Counted from the first letter of the stretch, positions 1-8,695 are shown. The stretch is 64,000 bases of DNA from RFTU01 sp046094505 (GCA_046094505.1 JBJTHN010000065.1:1-64000); one strand, 5' to 3'. The notes: generated by a model from the letters alone, not told the origin. Program-made: numbers and translations.

Positions 1-663
1 GGCCTGGAGACCATGGGGGGCTTGGTTGAGCGCGTGATCGAACGCAACAGCTCCATCCCCACGGCCAAGGCGCAGGACTTCACCACCTTCAAGGATGGGC
101 AAACCGCCATGGCCATCCATGTGGTGCAAGGTGAGCGCGAACTGGTCAGCGACTGCCGCTCCTTGGCCCGGTTTGAACTGCGGGGCATTCCGCCCATGGC
201 CGCCGGTGCCGCGCGCATCCGGGTGACCTTCGAGGTAGATGCCGATGGTCTGCTGCAGGTCAGTGCGCGCGAGCTGGTGTCCGGCGTGCAGGCCGCTGTG
301 GCCGTCAAACCCAGCTATGGACTGGCCGACGACGAGATCGCTCGCATGCTCAGCGAAGGGTTTTCCCATGCCGATGCCGACATGGGCGCACGGGCCTTGG
401 CCGAAGCGCGGGTGGAAGCCGAGCGCATGAGCCTGGCCACCTTGGCCGCGCTGCGGGCCGATGGAGACTTGCTGAGCGCCGAAGAGCGCGCAGCCATCGA
501 AGAGCTGTTGGTGCAGTTGCAGGCCGCCGCCCAGACGGTCGACCACGGCTCGATCAACACCGCAGTGGAAAGCCTCGCGCACGGTACCGAAGCTTTCGCT
601 GCGTTGCGCATGAACCGCAGCATCCAGCAGGCCCTTTCTGGCCGCTCGGTGGATTCGCTGTAG
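1..663 (+). CDS. hscA: Fe-S chaperone HscA, C-terminal part (cut by window edge)
   Basis: This is the last 220 residues of HscA, the specialised Hsp70 that drives Fe-S cluster release from the IscU scaffold using ATP, with HscB as co-chaperone. The frame is open at base 1, so the ATPase domain and the real start are outside the window. The visible part holds the substrate-binding beta sandwich (conserved stretch GQTAMAIHVVQGERELV at about fragment residues 30-50, then FELRGIPPM) and an Ala/Glu-rich helical lid ending at residue 220. HscA rather than DnaK is indicated by these family-typical stretches and by the ferredoxin gene starting 16 bases downstream. A full dnaK gene is present elsewhere in the window, so this is not the general chaperone. 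Confidence 0.95.
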   Translation, partial: GLETMGGLVERVIERNSSIPTAKAQDFTTFKDGQTAMAIHVVQGERELVSDCRSLARFELRGIPPMAAGAARIRVTFEVDADGLLQVSARELVSGVQAAVAVKPSYGLADDEIARMLSEGFSHADADMGARALAEARVEAERMSLATLAALRADGDLLSAEERAAIEELLVQLQAAAQTVDHGSINTAVESLAHGTEAFAALRMNRSIQQALSGRSVDSL

Positions 664-679
664 CCTGACCATCCCGACC

Positions 680-1018
680 ATGCCCACCATCAAGATCCTG
701 CCCCATGCCCACTACTGCCCGCACGGCGACACCATCACCGCCGAGGTGGGCACCTCGATCTGCGAGGCCTTGCTGGACCACGGCATTGAAATCGAACACG
801 CCTGCGAAATGAGTGCAGCCTGCACCACCTGCCATGTGGTGGTGCGCAGTGGCTTCGATTCCTTGGGTGAGATCGATGAGATCGAAGAAGACCTCTTGGA
901 CAAGGCGTGGGGCCTGGAGTCCACCTCACGCTTGAGCTGCCAGGCCATCCTGTCCGACCAGGATGTGACCATCGAGATTCCGAAGTACACCATCAACCAC
1001 GCGCGCGAAAACCATTGA
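680..1018 (+). CDS. fdx: ISC-type [2Fe-2S] ferredoxin
   Basis: This encodes a 112-residue adrenodoxin-like ferredoxin of the isc cluster, thought to supply electrons during cluster assembly on IscU. The four cluster ligands are visible as C42, C48, C51 and C87, in the C-x5-C-x2-C...C spacing of the family. The acidic patch after C51 (about residues 60-74) is the usual partner-docking surface. It lies 16 bases after hscA on the same strand, so the two are probably cotranscribed. A short hairpin (CTGGCC/GGCCAG, 1026-1040) follows without a T-run. The small iscX gene that often follows fdx is not present; tsaD comes next. Confidence 0.96.
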   Translation: MPTIKILPHAHYCPHGDTITAEVGTSICEALLDHGIEIEHACEMSAACTTCHVVVRSGFDSLGEIDEIEEDLLDKAWGLESTSRLSCQAILSDQDVTIEIPKYTINHARENH

Positions 1019-1058
1019 GCCGGGTCTGGCCAAGGGCCAGTGGGCTGGGGGATGCTTC

Positions 1059-2135
1059 ATGTTGATCCTGGGGATTGAATCAAGCTGCGATGAAACGGGG
1101 GTCGCGCTGGTGGAGTTCTCATCCGACCGTGCAGACCCGCCGCGCCTGCGCGCCCAGGGCTTGCACACGCAGATCGACATGCACAAGGCCTATGGGGGCG
1201 TGGTGCCGGAGCTGGCTTCGCGCGACCATATCCGCCGGGTGGTGCCGTTGATTCGGCAGGTCACCCAAGAGGCTGCGATCGACTTGGAGCAGGTCGATGT
1301 GGTGGCCTACACCGCGGGGCCCGGTCTGGCCGGGGCCCTTTTGGTGGGTGCCGGCGCAGCGCAGGCCCTCGCGGTGGCATTAGGCAAACGGGTCTTGCCG
1401 ATTCACCACCTCGAGGGCCACCTGCTGTCTCCGTTTCTGTCGGCCGACCCGCCGTCCTTCCCCTTTGTGGCGCTGCTGGTCAGTGGCGGCCACACACAGC
1501 TGATGCGCGTTCAGGCGGTGGGCCAGTACGAGATGCTCGGCGAATCGATTGACGATGCGGCGGGTGAGGCCTTCGACAAATGCGCAAAGCTGATCGGGCT
1601 GGACTACCCGGGCGGTGCGGCCCTCTCGCGTTTAGCCGAGCGGGGAAGGGCACAGGCCTATGCTTTTCCCCGTCCTTTGCTGCACAGCGGCGATCTTGAT
1701 TTTTCTTTTGCTGGGCTGAAGACCTCGGTGTCCACGCAGGTCAAAAAGCTTCAAGCCCACGGTGCTGCCCATGGCGGTGACCTGACCGATGCCCAGCGCG
1801 CCGACGTGGCCGCCTCCACGCAGGCCGCCATCGTTGAGGTGCTGGTGCGCAAGAGCTTGGCAGCTTTGAGGCACACCGGCCTGAATCGATTGGTGGTGGC
1901 CGGTGGCGTGGGCGCCAACCGTGAACTGCGTGCACAACTCAACACGGCTTGTGCACGCCTGCAGGCCCGTGTGCACTATCCCGAACTCGCTTTGTGTACG
2001 GATAACGGCGCGATGATCGCTCTGGCCGCGGCCATGCGCCTCCAGGCAGGGGTTGAACGACCGGTGGTGCCTGGGCCTTTCGAGGTTCGACCACGCTGGC
2101 CCTTCGCTGCTCATCCCGCCACCACGCCCGTGTGA
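1059..2135 (+). CDS. tsaD: tRNA threonylcarbamoyladenosine transferase TsaD
   Basis: TsaD transfers the threonylcarbamoyl group from TC-AMP to A37 of ANN-decoding tRNAs, acting with TsaB and TsaE. The 358-residue length is close to the usual 340. The ASKHA nucleotide-binding signature is at residues 5-18 (GIESSCDETG). The metal-binding motif HHLEGH is at 116-121, with H117 and H121 as the likely ligands. SGGHTQ follows, then GGVGAN near 290 and CTDNGAM near the C-terminus, whose Asp completes the metal site. The chosen ATG at 1059 puts this N-terminal signature at the expected position and follows a G-rich stretch that can serve as ribosome-binding site. The stop is 4 bases before the next gene's ATG. 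Confidence 0.97.
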   Translation: MLILGIESSCDETGVALVEFSSDRADPPRLRAQGLHTQIDMHKAYGGVVPELASRDHIRRVVPLIRQVTQEAAIDLEQVDVVAYTAGPGLAGALLVGAGAAQALAVALGKRVLPIHHLEGHLLSPFLSADPPSFPFVALLVSGGHTQLMRVQAVGQYEMLGESIDDAAGEAFDKCAKLIGLDYPGGAALSRLAERGRAQAYAFPRPLLHSGDLDFSFAGLKTSVSTQVKKLQAHGAAHGGDLTDAQRADVAASTQAAIVEVLVRKSLAALRHTGLNRLVVAGGVGANRELRAQLNTACARLQARVHYPELALCTDNGAMIALAAAMRLQAGVERPVVPGPFEVRPRWPFAAHPATTPV

Positions 2136-2139
2136 ACCC

Positions 2140-3312
2140 ATGATGATCGACCGCCCGGCCATTGCGACCCTGCCTGGATCCAAGATTCGCGAGGTGGCCA
2201 ACGCGGGCATGGGCCGGGCCGATGTGCTGGCCTTTTGGTTCGGCGAGAGCGATGAGGTCACGCCGCTGGCCGTGCGCGAGGCTGCACAAGCCTCCTTGCA
2301 GGCCGGCGAAACCTTTTACTCGCACAACCTGGGTCTGCCCGAACTGCGGGAGGCTTTGGCGACCTACACCGCCGCCTTGCACCGGCCGGTGGGGGTGGAC
2401 CGTGTGGCCGTCACCTCGTCCGGGGTCAGTGCGCTCATGTTGGCGCAACAGTGGTTGCTCAACCCGGGTGACGAGGTGGTGGCTGTGGTGCCAGTGTGGC
2501 CCAATCTGACGGCGCAGCCGCAAATCTTGGGTGCTTCGGTGCGCCGCGTGGCGCTTCGCCCCGACACGTTGGGCCGCTGGGCCTTGGACCTCGATGAACT
2601 CCTGGCGGCCATCACGTCGCGTACGCGTTTGCTCTTGGTCAATGCGCCCAACAACCCCACCGGCTGGTGCCTTTCCTCGGCCGAGCAGGCGGCCATCTTG
2701 GCCCACTGCCGTCGCACCGGCACTTGGGTGCTGGCCGATGAGGTCTACGAGCGCATCTGGTTCGGCACACCCGCAAGGGGTGAATGGGCCTGCGCCCCCT
2801 CATTTTTGGATGTGGCGGATGAGCAGGACCGCTTGGTGGTGGCCCACAGTTTTTCAAAGAGTTTCCTGATGACCGGCTGGCGCCTGGGATGGCTGGTCCT
2901 GCCCCCTGGGGCCATCGTCCCCATGGGAAAGCTCATCGAATTCAACACCTCGTGCGCGCCGGTGTTCGTGCAGCGGGCGGGCCTGGCGGCTCTGCAGATG
3001 CAGGCTGCATGGGTGCCGGATCTGGTGGCGCGTCTGCGCGGCTGCCGTGACACCTTGACCCAGGCCCTGAAGGCGCTGCCCGGGCTTGGCGTGGCCGTGC
3101 CCGAGGGTGGCCTGTATGCCTTCCTGCAGGTGCCGCAGGAGCCTGACTCCTTGGCACTGGCCACGCGCTTGGTCCGCGATCATGGCCTGGGGCTGGCGCC
3201 GGGCGCTGCCTTTGGTGTGGAAGGCGAGGGCTGGCTGCGCTGGTGTTTTGCCTCGCAAGACCCCCTGCGGCTGCTCGAGGGCGTGCGGCGCTTGAGGGCT
3301 GGGCTGGCCTAG
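2140..3312 (+). CDS. Class I/II PLP-dependent aminotransferase
   Basis: This is a fold-type I aminotransferase of 390 residues. The PLP-binding lysine is K240 within HSFSKSFLMTGWRLGW, the NNPTG motif is at about 171-175, D200 should pair with the pyridine nitrogen, and Y203 fits the usual ring contact. The overall pattern fits the AspC/ArAT-like group, which amidotransfers amino groups between aspartate, alanine or aromatic amino acids and 2-oxoglutarate. The actual substrate cannot be read from the sequence. The start was placed at ATG 2140 (a second ATG follows at 2143), because a more upstream start would overlap tsaD by 80 bases and add a low-complexity extension. It sits 4 bases after tsaD and is probably coupled to it. 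Confidence 0.88.
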   Translation: MMIDRPAIATLPGSKIREVANAGMGRADVLAFWFGESDEVTPLAVREAAQASLQAGETFYSHNLGLPELREALATYTAALHRPVGVDRVAVTSSGVSALMLAQQWLLNPGDEVVAVVPVWPNLTAQPQILGASVRRVALRPDTLGRWALDLDELLAAITSRTRLLLVNAPNNPTGWCLSSAEQAAILAHCRRTGTWVLADEVYERIWFGTPARGEWACAPSFLDVADEQDRLVVAHSFSKSFLMTGWRLGWLVLPPGAIVPMGKLIEFNTSCAPVFVQRAGLAALQMQAAWVPDLVARLRGCRDTLTQALKALPGLGVAVPEGGLYAFLQVPQEPDSLALATRLVRDHGLGLAPGAAFGVEGEGWLRWCFASQDPLRLLEGVRRLRAGLA

Positions 3313-3343
3313 TTGGGGGCCGCCTCGCTTTTTACCGTACAAT
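3313..3343 (+). promoter_or_regulatory. Probable sigma-70 promoter of rpsO
   Basis: The hexamer TACAAT at 3338-3343 is a good -10. A weak -35, TTGGGG at 3313-3318, is spaced 19 bases away, which is long. Transcription from here would give a leader of about 150 bases before rpsO, consistent with the S15-binding autoregulatory leader known for this gene, although no specific fold is shown here. Confidence 0.5.
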
Positions 3344-3504
3344 CCGCAACGCCCTTGAGACCAGGGGCAACACCCACGGCGCCGGTCGGTTTCACTGGCG
3401 TTCGCGAGTCCAAGCCCGAAACCCGTTTGGCGGCCCGCTCTTGAAGGAGCACAGCGCAGGCCCTGCGGTGTTCGGATTTCATCCTGGAAACTGCAGAGGA
3501 AAAC

Positions 3505-3774
3505 ATGTCCGCAGCCGACAACAGCAAGACCGATATCGTCAAGGCCCACGCCCGTGGTACCAACGACACCGGCAGCCCCGAGGTGCAGGTGGCCCTGATC
3601 ACCGCCCGCATCAACGAACTGACCCCCCATTTCAAGCAGCACGCCAAGGACCATCACGGCCGCCGCGGTCTGCTTCGTTTGGTCAACCAACGCAAGCGCT
3701 TGCTGGCTTATCTGAAGGACCGTGACGCCGACCGTTACGTCGCCCTGATCCAGAAGCTCGGCCTGCGCAAGTGA
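3505..3774 (+). CDS. rpsO: 30S ribosomal protein S15
   Basis: S15 is a primary 16S rRNA binder of the small subunit platform and is needed for bridge B4. The 89-residue product is the full family length. The family signature is clear: TGSPEVQVALIT near residues 22-33, then HFKQHAKDHHGRRGLL and the basic C-terminal helix ending LGLRK. The ATG at 3505 is preceded by GCAGAGGAAAAC, a good ribosome-binding site. The order rpsO-pnp is widely conserved in proteobacteria, and a strong terminator separates the two here. Confidence 0.98.
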   Translation: MSAADNSKTDIVKAHARGTNDTGSPEVQVALITARINELTPHFKQHAKDHHGRRGLLRLVNQRKRLLAYLKDRDADRYVALIQKLGLRK

Positions 3775-3791
3775 TGCTGAATTGACGAACA

Positions 3792-3835
3792 GAGGCCTGT
3801 CTGGGTGTCGATCCAGCACAGGCTTCTTTCGTTTT
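3792..3835 (+). terminator. Intrinsic terminator after rpsO
   Basis: A 13-bp stem is formed by 3792-3804 and 3813-3826 with a single bulged base and an 8-base loop, followed by TTTCGTTTT. It sits 17 bases after the rpsO stop. In E. coli a partial terminator lies at the same place, allowing read-through into pnp; that function is inferred here. Confidence 0.8.
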
Positions 3836-3863
3836 GGAGCCGGCGCCAAGGGTGTTGTCGATG

Positions 3864-3905
3864 TGTCATTCCAAGGGAGTTCGCTGGAGCTTCGCTGGAA
3901 TGGCA
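3864..3905 (+). repeat. Hairpin in the pnp leader
   Basis: A 10-bp inverted repeat (3864-3873 with 3896-3905, one G-U pair) encloses a shorter inner stem (3876-3879 with 3890-3893). Within it the 9-mer TTCGCTGGA occurs twice, at 3880-3888 and 3891-3899. A structured pnp leader cut by RNase III is the known basis of PNPase autoregulation in E. coli, so this could be the equivalent element. That role is inference. Confidence 0.4.
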
Positions 3906-4036
3906 TCGCGCACAAGGCGTCCGGTAACTGCAACGGCCTCGCGGGGATCCTGCTCATCTCTTGTGCCTGACGGTCCCGAACAATCAAGGGACGCCAGGCC
4001 GATCCACCCCGCCAGGGCCTTCATAGGAGCCTAAGC

Positions 4037-6400
4037 ATGAGCCTGTTCAACAAAGTTAACAAGACCTTCCAGTGGGGCCCCCACACCGTCACCATGGAAA
4101 CGGGCGAGATCGCCCGCCAATCCAGCGGCGCGGTGATGGTGGACATCGACGGCACGGTGGTGCTGGCCACCGTGGTCGCCAAGAGCGAAGCCAAGGCGGG
4201 TCAAGACTTCTTCCCCCTGACCGTCGACTACATCGAGAAGACCTATGCCGCGGGCCGCATCCCGGGTAGTTTCTTCAAGCGCGAAGGCCGCCCCAGCGAG
4301 CTGGAGACCCTCACCAGCCGCCTGATTGACCGCCCCATCCGCCCGCTGTTCCCTGACGGCTTCTTCAATGAAGTGCAGGTGGTGGTGCATGTGCTGAGCC
4401 TGAACCCTGAAGTGCAGGCCGATATCGCAGCCCTGATCGGCACCAGCGCCGCGCTGTCCATCTCGGGCATCCCCTTCAACGGCCCGATTGGCGCTGCGCG
4501 CGTGGGTTACATCAACGGCGAGTACGTGCTGAACCCGGGCAAGGCACAGCTGGCACAAAGCAAGCTGGACCTGGTGGTGGCCGGCACCGAGAGCGCCGTG
4601 TTGATGGTCGAGTCCGAAGCGGACCAGTTGACCGAAGAGGTGATGCTCGGAGCCGTGGTGTTTGGCCACGAGCAGGGCAATATTGCCATTGCCGCCATCA
4701 ACGAGTTGGTGCGCGATGCGGGCAAGGCCGAGTGGAACTGGCAGGCGCCTGCCAAGGACGAAGACTTCATTGCCAAGGTCACTGGCCTGGGCGAAGACAA
4801 GCTGCGCGCGGCCTACCAGATCCGCAGCAAGCAGGCGCGCACGCAAGCCTGCCGTGACGCCTATTCAGCCGTCATGGAAGGCCTCAAGGCCGACGGCATC
4901 GCCTTTGATGCCGTGAAAGTTGAAGGCCTGTTGTTCGAGATCGAGTCCCGCATCGTGCGCGGCCAGATCTTGGCCGGTGAGCCCCGCATCGACGGCCGCG
5001 ACACCCGCACCGTGCGCCCCATCGAGATCCGCAACAGCGTGCTGCCGCGCACGCACGGCTCGGCCCTGTTCACCCGCGGTGAAACCCAGGCCCTGGTGGT
5101 GGCCACCCTGGGCACCGAGCAAGACGCGCAGAAGATCGACGCCCTGGCCGGTGAGTTCACCGACCGCTTCCTCTTCCACTACAACATGCCCCCGTTTGCC
5201 ACCGGCGAGACCGGCCGCGTGGGAAGCCCCAAGCGCCGCGAAATCGGACATGGCCGCTTGGCCAAGCGCGCCCTGGTGCCGCTGCTGCCCAGCAAGGAAG
5301 ACTTCCCCTACGTGCTGCGCGTGGTGTCGGAAATCACCGAATCCAATGGCTCTTCGTCGATGGCGTCGGTGTGCGGCGGCTGCCTGGCCCTGATGGACGC
5401 CGGTGTGCCGATGAAGGCCCATGTGGCCGGCATTGCCATGGGCCTGATCAAGGAAGGCAACCGATTTGCGGTGCTGACCGACATCCTGGGCGATGAGGAC
5501 CACCTCGGCGACATGGACTTCAAGGTGGCCGGTACCACCGGTGGCGTCACCGCCCTGCAGATGGACATCAAGATCCAGGGCATCACCAAGGAGATCATGC
5601 AGGTTGCCCTCGCGCAGGCCAAGGAAGCGCGCCTGCACATCCTGGGCAAGATGCAGGACGCCATGGGCGAGGCCAAGACCGAACTCTCCGAGTTCGCGCC
5701 GCGCCTGTACTCCATGAAGATCAACCCGGAGAAGATCCGCGACGTGATCGGCAAGGGCGGCGCCACCATCCGTGCGCTCACCGAAGAGACCGGCACCACC
5801 ATCGACATCGGAGAAGACGGCACCATCACCATCGCCTCCACCGATGGCGAGCGTGCTGCACTGGCCAAGAAGCGCATCGAAGAGATCACCGCAGAAGCTG
5901 AAGTGGGCAAGGTCTATGAAGGCCCGGTCACCAAGATTCTGGATTTCGGCGCGCTGATCAACATCCTGCCGGGCAAGGACGGTCTGTTGCACATCAGCCA
6001 GATTGCTCACCAGCGCGTGGAGCGCGTGGAAGACTTCCTGAGCGAAGGCCAAGTGGTACAGGTCAAGGTTCTGGAGACCGATGAGAAGGGCCGCATCAAG
6101 CTGTCGATGAAGGCTCTGCTGGAGCGCCCTGAGGGCATGCCCGAAGAGGACGATCGTCCCCGCCGTGAGTACCGTGACCGCGGTGACCGTGGTGACCGTG
6201 GCGACCGCCCCCGCCGTGAGCGCAGCGACCGCGGCGAGCGTGGAGACCGCGGCGAGCGCGGTGAGCGCCGTGCGCCGGGCCACACGGGTGAGCCGGGCGA
6301 AGCCGGCGCATCGGGTGCCGAGGGGTCTGCAGCCAGCGCTGGCCAAACCGACCAAACAGGCCAAGGTGGCCCAAACGGTACGCCAGGCCAACAGGGTTAA
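4037..6400 (+). CDS. pnp: Polynucleotide phosphorylase (PNPase)
   Basis: PNPase is the 3'-to-5' phosphorolytic exoribonuclease that degrades mRNA and trims RNA ends, usually as a trimer in the degradosome. The 787-residue protein has two RNase PH domains (about 1-210 and 310-545) joined by a helical linker. The second carries the catalytic-core stretches SNGSSSMASVCGG and GDEDHLGDMDFKVAGT. A KH domain starts near residue 559 with the GKGG loop (VIGKGGATIR), and an S1 domain spans about 622-692. The tail after 700 is unusual in composition: repeated RGD/RGE triplets and then a Gly/Pro/Ala/Gln segment, making the protein longer than the roughly 710 residues of E. coli. ATG 4037 follows AGGAGCCTAAGC. 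Confidence 0.98.
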   Translation: MSLFNKVNKTFQWGPHTVTMETGEIARQSSGAVMVDIDGTVVLATVVAKSEAKAGQDFFPLTVDYIEKTYAAGRIPGSFFKREGRPSELETLTSRLIDRPIRPLFPDGFFNEVQVVVHVLSLNPEVQADIAALIGTSAALSISGIPFNGPIGAARVGYINGEYVLNPGKAQLAQSKLDLVVAGTESAVLMVESEADQLTEEVMLGAVVFGHEQGNIAIAAINELVRDAGKAEWNWQAPAKDEDFIAKVTGLGEDKLRAAYQIRSKQARTQACRDAYSAVMEGLKADGIAFDAVKVEGLLFEIESRIVRGQILAGEPRIDGRDTRTVRPIEIRNSVLPRTHGSALFTRGETQALVVATLGTEQDAQKIDALAGEFTDRFLFHYNMPPFATGETGRVGSPKRREIGHGRLAKRALVPLLPSKEDFPYVLRVVSEITESNGSSSMASVCGGCLALMDAGVPMKAHVAGIAMGLIKEGNRFAVLTDILGDEDHLGDMDFKVAGTTGGVTALQMDIKIQGITKEIMQVALAQAKEARLHILGKMQDAMGEAKTELSEFAPRLYSMKINPEKIRDVIGKGGATIRALTEETGTTIDIGEDGTITIASTDGERAALAKKRIEEITAEAEVGKVYEGPVTKILDFGALINILPGKDGLLHISQIAHQRVERVEDFLSEGQVVQVKVLETDEKGRIKLSMKALLERPEGMPEEDDRPRREYRDRGDRGDRGDRPRRERSDRGERGDRGERGERRAPGHTGEPGEAGASGAEGSAASAGQTDQTGQGGPNGTPGQQG
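6163..6285 (+). repeat. Imperfect 9-bp repeats coding the PNPase Arg-Gly-Asp/Glu tail
   Basis: The 3' end of pnp holds degenerate 9-bp units of the type CGTGACCGCGGTGAC that encode tandem RGD and RGE triplets, such as DRGDRGDRGDR and RGERGDRGERGER. The charge alternates and the region is predicted to be disordered. It could bind RNA or degradosome partners. Slippage here would change repeat number in steps of three residues without breaking the frame. Confidence 0.75.
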
Positions 6401-6432
6401 GCGTTTTCACGGTGCAACAACAGTCGTCAACG

Positions 6433-7428
6433 ATGAACGCCATCGAAATCGCCGGCTACGGCGGTCCCGAGGTGCTGCGCCTGACCGAAAGGCCGGTGCC
6501 GGTGGCCGCTGCCGGCGAGTTGTTGATCCGGGTCAGCGCATCGGGTGTCAACCGCCCCGATGTGCTGCAGCGCAAGGGCCTGTATCCCATGCCGCCGGGC
6601 GTGTCCGATCTGCCCGGCCTGGAGATTGCGGGTGTGGTGGAAGCCGGTGCGGCGCAGGATTTGGCGGCCGCCGGCGTGGAGCTGGGCCAGCAGGTGTGTG
6701 CCCTTGTCGCCGGTGGCGGCTACGCCCAGTTCTGTGTGGCCCCGGTGGGCCAGGTGCTGCCGGTCCCCAAAGGCTGGAGCGACCTCGAGGCAGCCAGCCT
6801 GCCCGAAACCTTCTTCACCGTTTGGCAGAACGTCTTCGAGATCGCCCGGCTGCAGCCGGGTGAAACCCTGCTGGTGCAAGGGGGCTCCAGCGGTATCGGT
6901 GTGACGGCCATTCAGCTGGCCAAGGCCTTCGGATGCACCGTCATCGTGACGGTGGGCGCGGATGAAAAAGGCCGTGAGTGCCTCAAGCTCGGTGCCGACC
7001 ATTTCATCAACTACAAGACACAAGACTTTGCCCAGGAGGCGCTCGAGCTCACCGGGGGTGTTGGCGTCAACGTGGTGCTGGACATGGTGGGGGGCGACTA
7101 CATCGGCCGCGAAGTGCAGTGCCTGGCCAACGATGGCCGCTTGGCTTTGATTGCCACCCAAGGAGGTCACGACAGTGCCTTTGACAGCGGCGTGGTGCTG
7201 CGTAAACGCCTGTCCATCACCGGCTCTACCTTGCGGCCTCGGCCCTTGGCCTACAAGGCTCTCTTGGCCCGCGGCTTGCGTGAGCGCGTATGGCCGCTGC
7301 TGGAGTCAGGCCGCATCCGTCCCGTGATCCACAGCGTGTTTGCGGCGGCCACACCCGATGGCGCCAAGCGTGCCCATGCGCTGATGGAAAGCAGCACGCA
7401 TGTGGGCAAGATCATGTTGAGCTGGTAA
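6433..7428 (+). CDS. NAD(P)H:quinone oxidoreductase, zinc-free MDR family
   Basis: This is a 331-residue medium-chain dehydrogenase/reductase of the zinc-independent quinone oxidoreductase group (PIG3/Qor-like), which reduces quinones with NADPH. The N-terminal GroES-like domain has GVNRPDVLQRKGLYPMPPG (about residues 38-56). The nucleotide-binding Rossmann domain has GGSSGIGVTAIQLAK near 155, the usual AXXGXXG-type loop. No structural or catalytic zinc cysteines of the alcohol dehydrogenase type are seen. The start at ATG 6433 gives the typical N-terminus MNAIEI; a GTG 21 bases upstream is in frame but less likely. It lies 32 bases after pnp and 12 before tpiA. The physiological substrate is not known. 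Confidence 0.85.
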   Translation: MNAIEIAGYGGPEVLRLTERPVPVAAAGELLIRVSASGVNRPDVLQRKGLYPMPPGVSDLPGLEIAGVVEAGAAQDLAAAGVELGQQVCALVAGGGYAQFCVAPVGQVLPVPKGWSDLEAASLPETFFTVWQNVFEIARLQPGETLLVQGGSSGIGVTAIQLAKAFGCTVIVTVGADEKGRECLKLGADHFINYKTQDFAQEALELTGGVGVNVVLDMVGGDYIGREVQCLANDGRLALIATQGGHDSAFDSGVVLRKRLSITGSTLRPRPLAYKALLARGLRERVWPLLESGRIRPVIHSVFAAATPDGAKRAHALMESSTHVGKIMLSW

Positions 7429-7440
7429 AGCGGGGTTCAC

Positions 7441-8181
7441 ATGCGCAAGAAGCTTGTCATCGGCAACTGGAAGATGCATGGCAGCCGCGCGGTCAACGCG
7501 GAGCTCTTGAGCGGCATTCTGGCTGCAGGCCCGCTGCCATGCGACGCCGCGGTTTGTGTGCCCTTTGTCTATGTCGCCGACACGGCGGTTTCCTTGGCAG
7601 CTTCGGCGCTTCGGTGGGGTGCGCAGGACGTGTCGGCGCATGCGCAGGGTGCCTACACCGGCGAGGTGTCGGCGGCGATGCTGCGCGAGTTGGGCTGCCG
7701 CTACGCCATCGTGGGCCACTCCGAACGCCGGGCAGGCCACGCCGAAACCGATGCCCAGGTGGCCGACAAGGCCAAGGCTGCCTTGGCACACGGACTCACG
7801 CCCGTGGTGTGCGTAGGCGAAACCCTGGATCAGCGCGATGCGGGACACACCGAGGCCGTGGTCAAGCGCCAGTTGTCGGCGGTGATCCACGCCTTGGGCC
7901 ATTGCGCGGGCGAAATGGTGGTGGCCTACGAGCCGGTTTGGGCCATCGGCACGGGCCACACGGCCACCCCCGAGCAGGCGCAGGCGGTTCACGCCGTGCT
8001 GCGCGCGCAGCTGCGTGCGGCTACCGCCCATGCCGACACCATGAAGATCTTGTATGGCGGCAGCGTGAAGCCGGACAACGCGGCCACGCTGTTCGCTCAA
8101 GCGGATATCGACGGAGGCCTGATCGGAGGCGCTTCGCTCAAGACGGCTGACTTCGTGGCCATCTGCCGCGCAGCCCGGTGA
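7441..8181 (+). CDS. tpiA: Triosephosphate isomerase
   Basis: TpiA interconverts dihydroxyacetone phosphate and glyceraldehyde 3-phosphate in the cytosol, in glycolysis and gluconeogenesis. The 246-residue TIM barrel carries all catalytic residues: N9 and K11 in GNWKMHG, the electrophile H93 in VGHSERR, and the base E164 in AYEPVWAIGTG, which also begins the mobile loop 6. The phosphate-binding YGGSVKPDNA follows near 205. ATG 7441 is 12 bases after the upstream quinone oxidoreductase. The order tpiA-secG-tRNA-Leu-nuoA is common in this group of bacteria. Confidence 0.98.
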   Translation: MRKKLVIGNWKMHGSRAVNAELLSGILAAGPLPCDAAVCVPFVYVADTAVSLAASALRWGAQDVSAHAQGAYTGEVSAAMLRELGCRYAIVGHSERRAGHAETDAQVADKAKAALAHGLTPVVCVGETLDQRDAGHTEAVVKRQLSAVIHALGHCAGEMVVAYEPVWAIGTGHTATPEQAQAVHAVLRAQLRAATAHADTMKILYGGSVKPDNAATLFAQADIDGGLIGGASLKTADFVAICRAAR

Positions 8182-8266
8182 TGGCAACAACGCCGCGGAG
8201 CCAAAGCCAAGCTGCTGCCACCCAAGCCTTCGTTACATCGAATCACACTGACCACCACTGACCATC

Positions 8267-8695
8267 ATGCAATTCCTCGCCAATCTGCTGCTCATCGTTC
8301 AGATCATCTCCGCCCTGGTGATGATTGGCCTGGTGCTCATTCAGCACGGAAAAGGCGCCGACATGGGGGCTTCCTTTGGAAGCGGTTCGTCGGGCAGCCT
8401 TTTCGGTGCCACGGGCAGCGCCAACTTCTTGTCGCGCTCCACCTCGGCTTGCGCCACCGTGTTCTTCCTGTGCACCTTGGGCTTGGCCTACTTTGGCACG
8501 CCGCGTGAAGCGCCTGCTGGTGGCACCAGCGTGTTGGAGAAGGCCACGGTGCCGGCCGGTACCGCCCCGGGCGTGATCCCCGGCGCCGTTCCGGCTGCCG
8601 TGCAGGGCACTGACAGCCAGACGCCGGGCAGCAGCGCACCTGCCGCTTCGGGGGAGGCCGCAGGGGCCAAGCCCGGCGAAATCCCCAAGCGTTGA
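8267..8695 (+). CDS. secG: Protein translocase subunit SecG
   Basis: SecG is the small accessory subunit of the SecYEG translocon. The 142-residue protein has two membrane helices (about 3-23 and 54-72) separated by the conserved cytoplasmic loop with QHGKGADMGASFGSGSSGSLFG. The tail after about residue 80 is a long, low-complexity Ala/Pro/Gly/Thr segment with no recognisable domain, which makes it longer than the 110 residues of E. coli SecG. It follows tpiA after 85 bases, in which no terminator is evident. Confidence 0.95.
   Translation: MQFLANLLLIVQIISALVMIGLVLIQHGKGADMGASFGSGSSGSLFGATGSANFLSRSTSACATVFFLCTLGLAYFGTPREAPAGGTSVLEKATVPAGTAPGVIPGAVPAAVQGTDSQTPGSSAPAASGEAAGAKPGEIPKR

Noticed and set aside
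1026..1040. A hairpin CTGGCC/GGCCAG after fdx as terminator
   Set aside because: No T-run follows and it lies 18 bases before tsaD; it may be chance in GC-rich DNA.
4865..6391. A 508-codon minus-strand frame under pnp
   Set aside because: Antisense shadow of pnp; composition (Ala, Gly, His, Leu) follows the codon bias of pnp read backwards.
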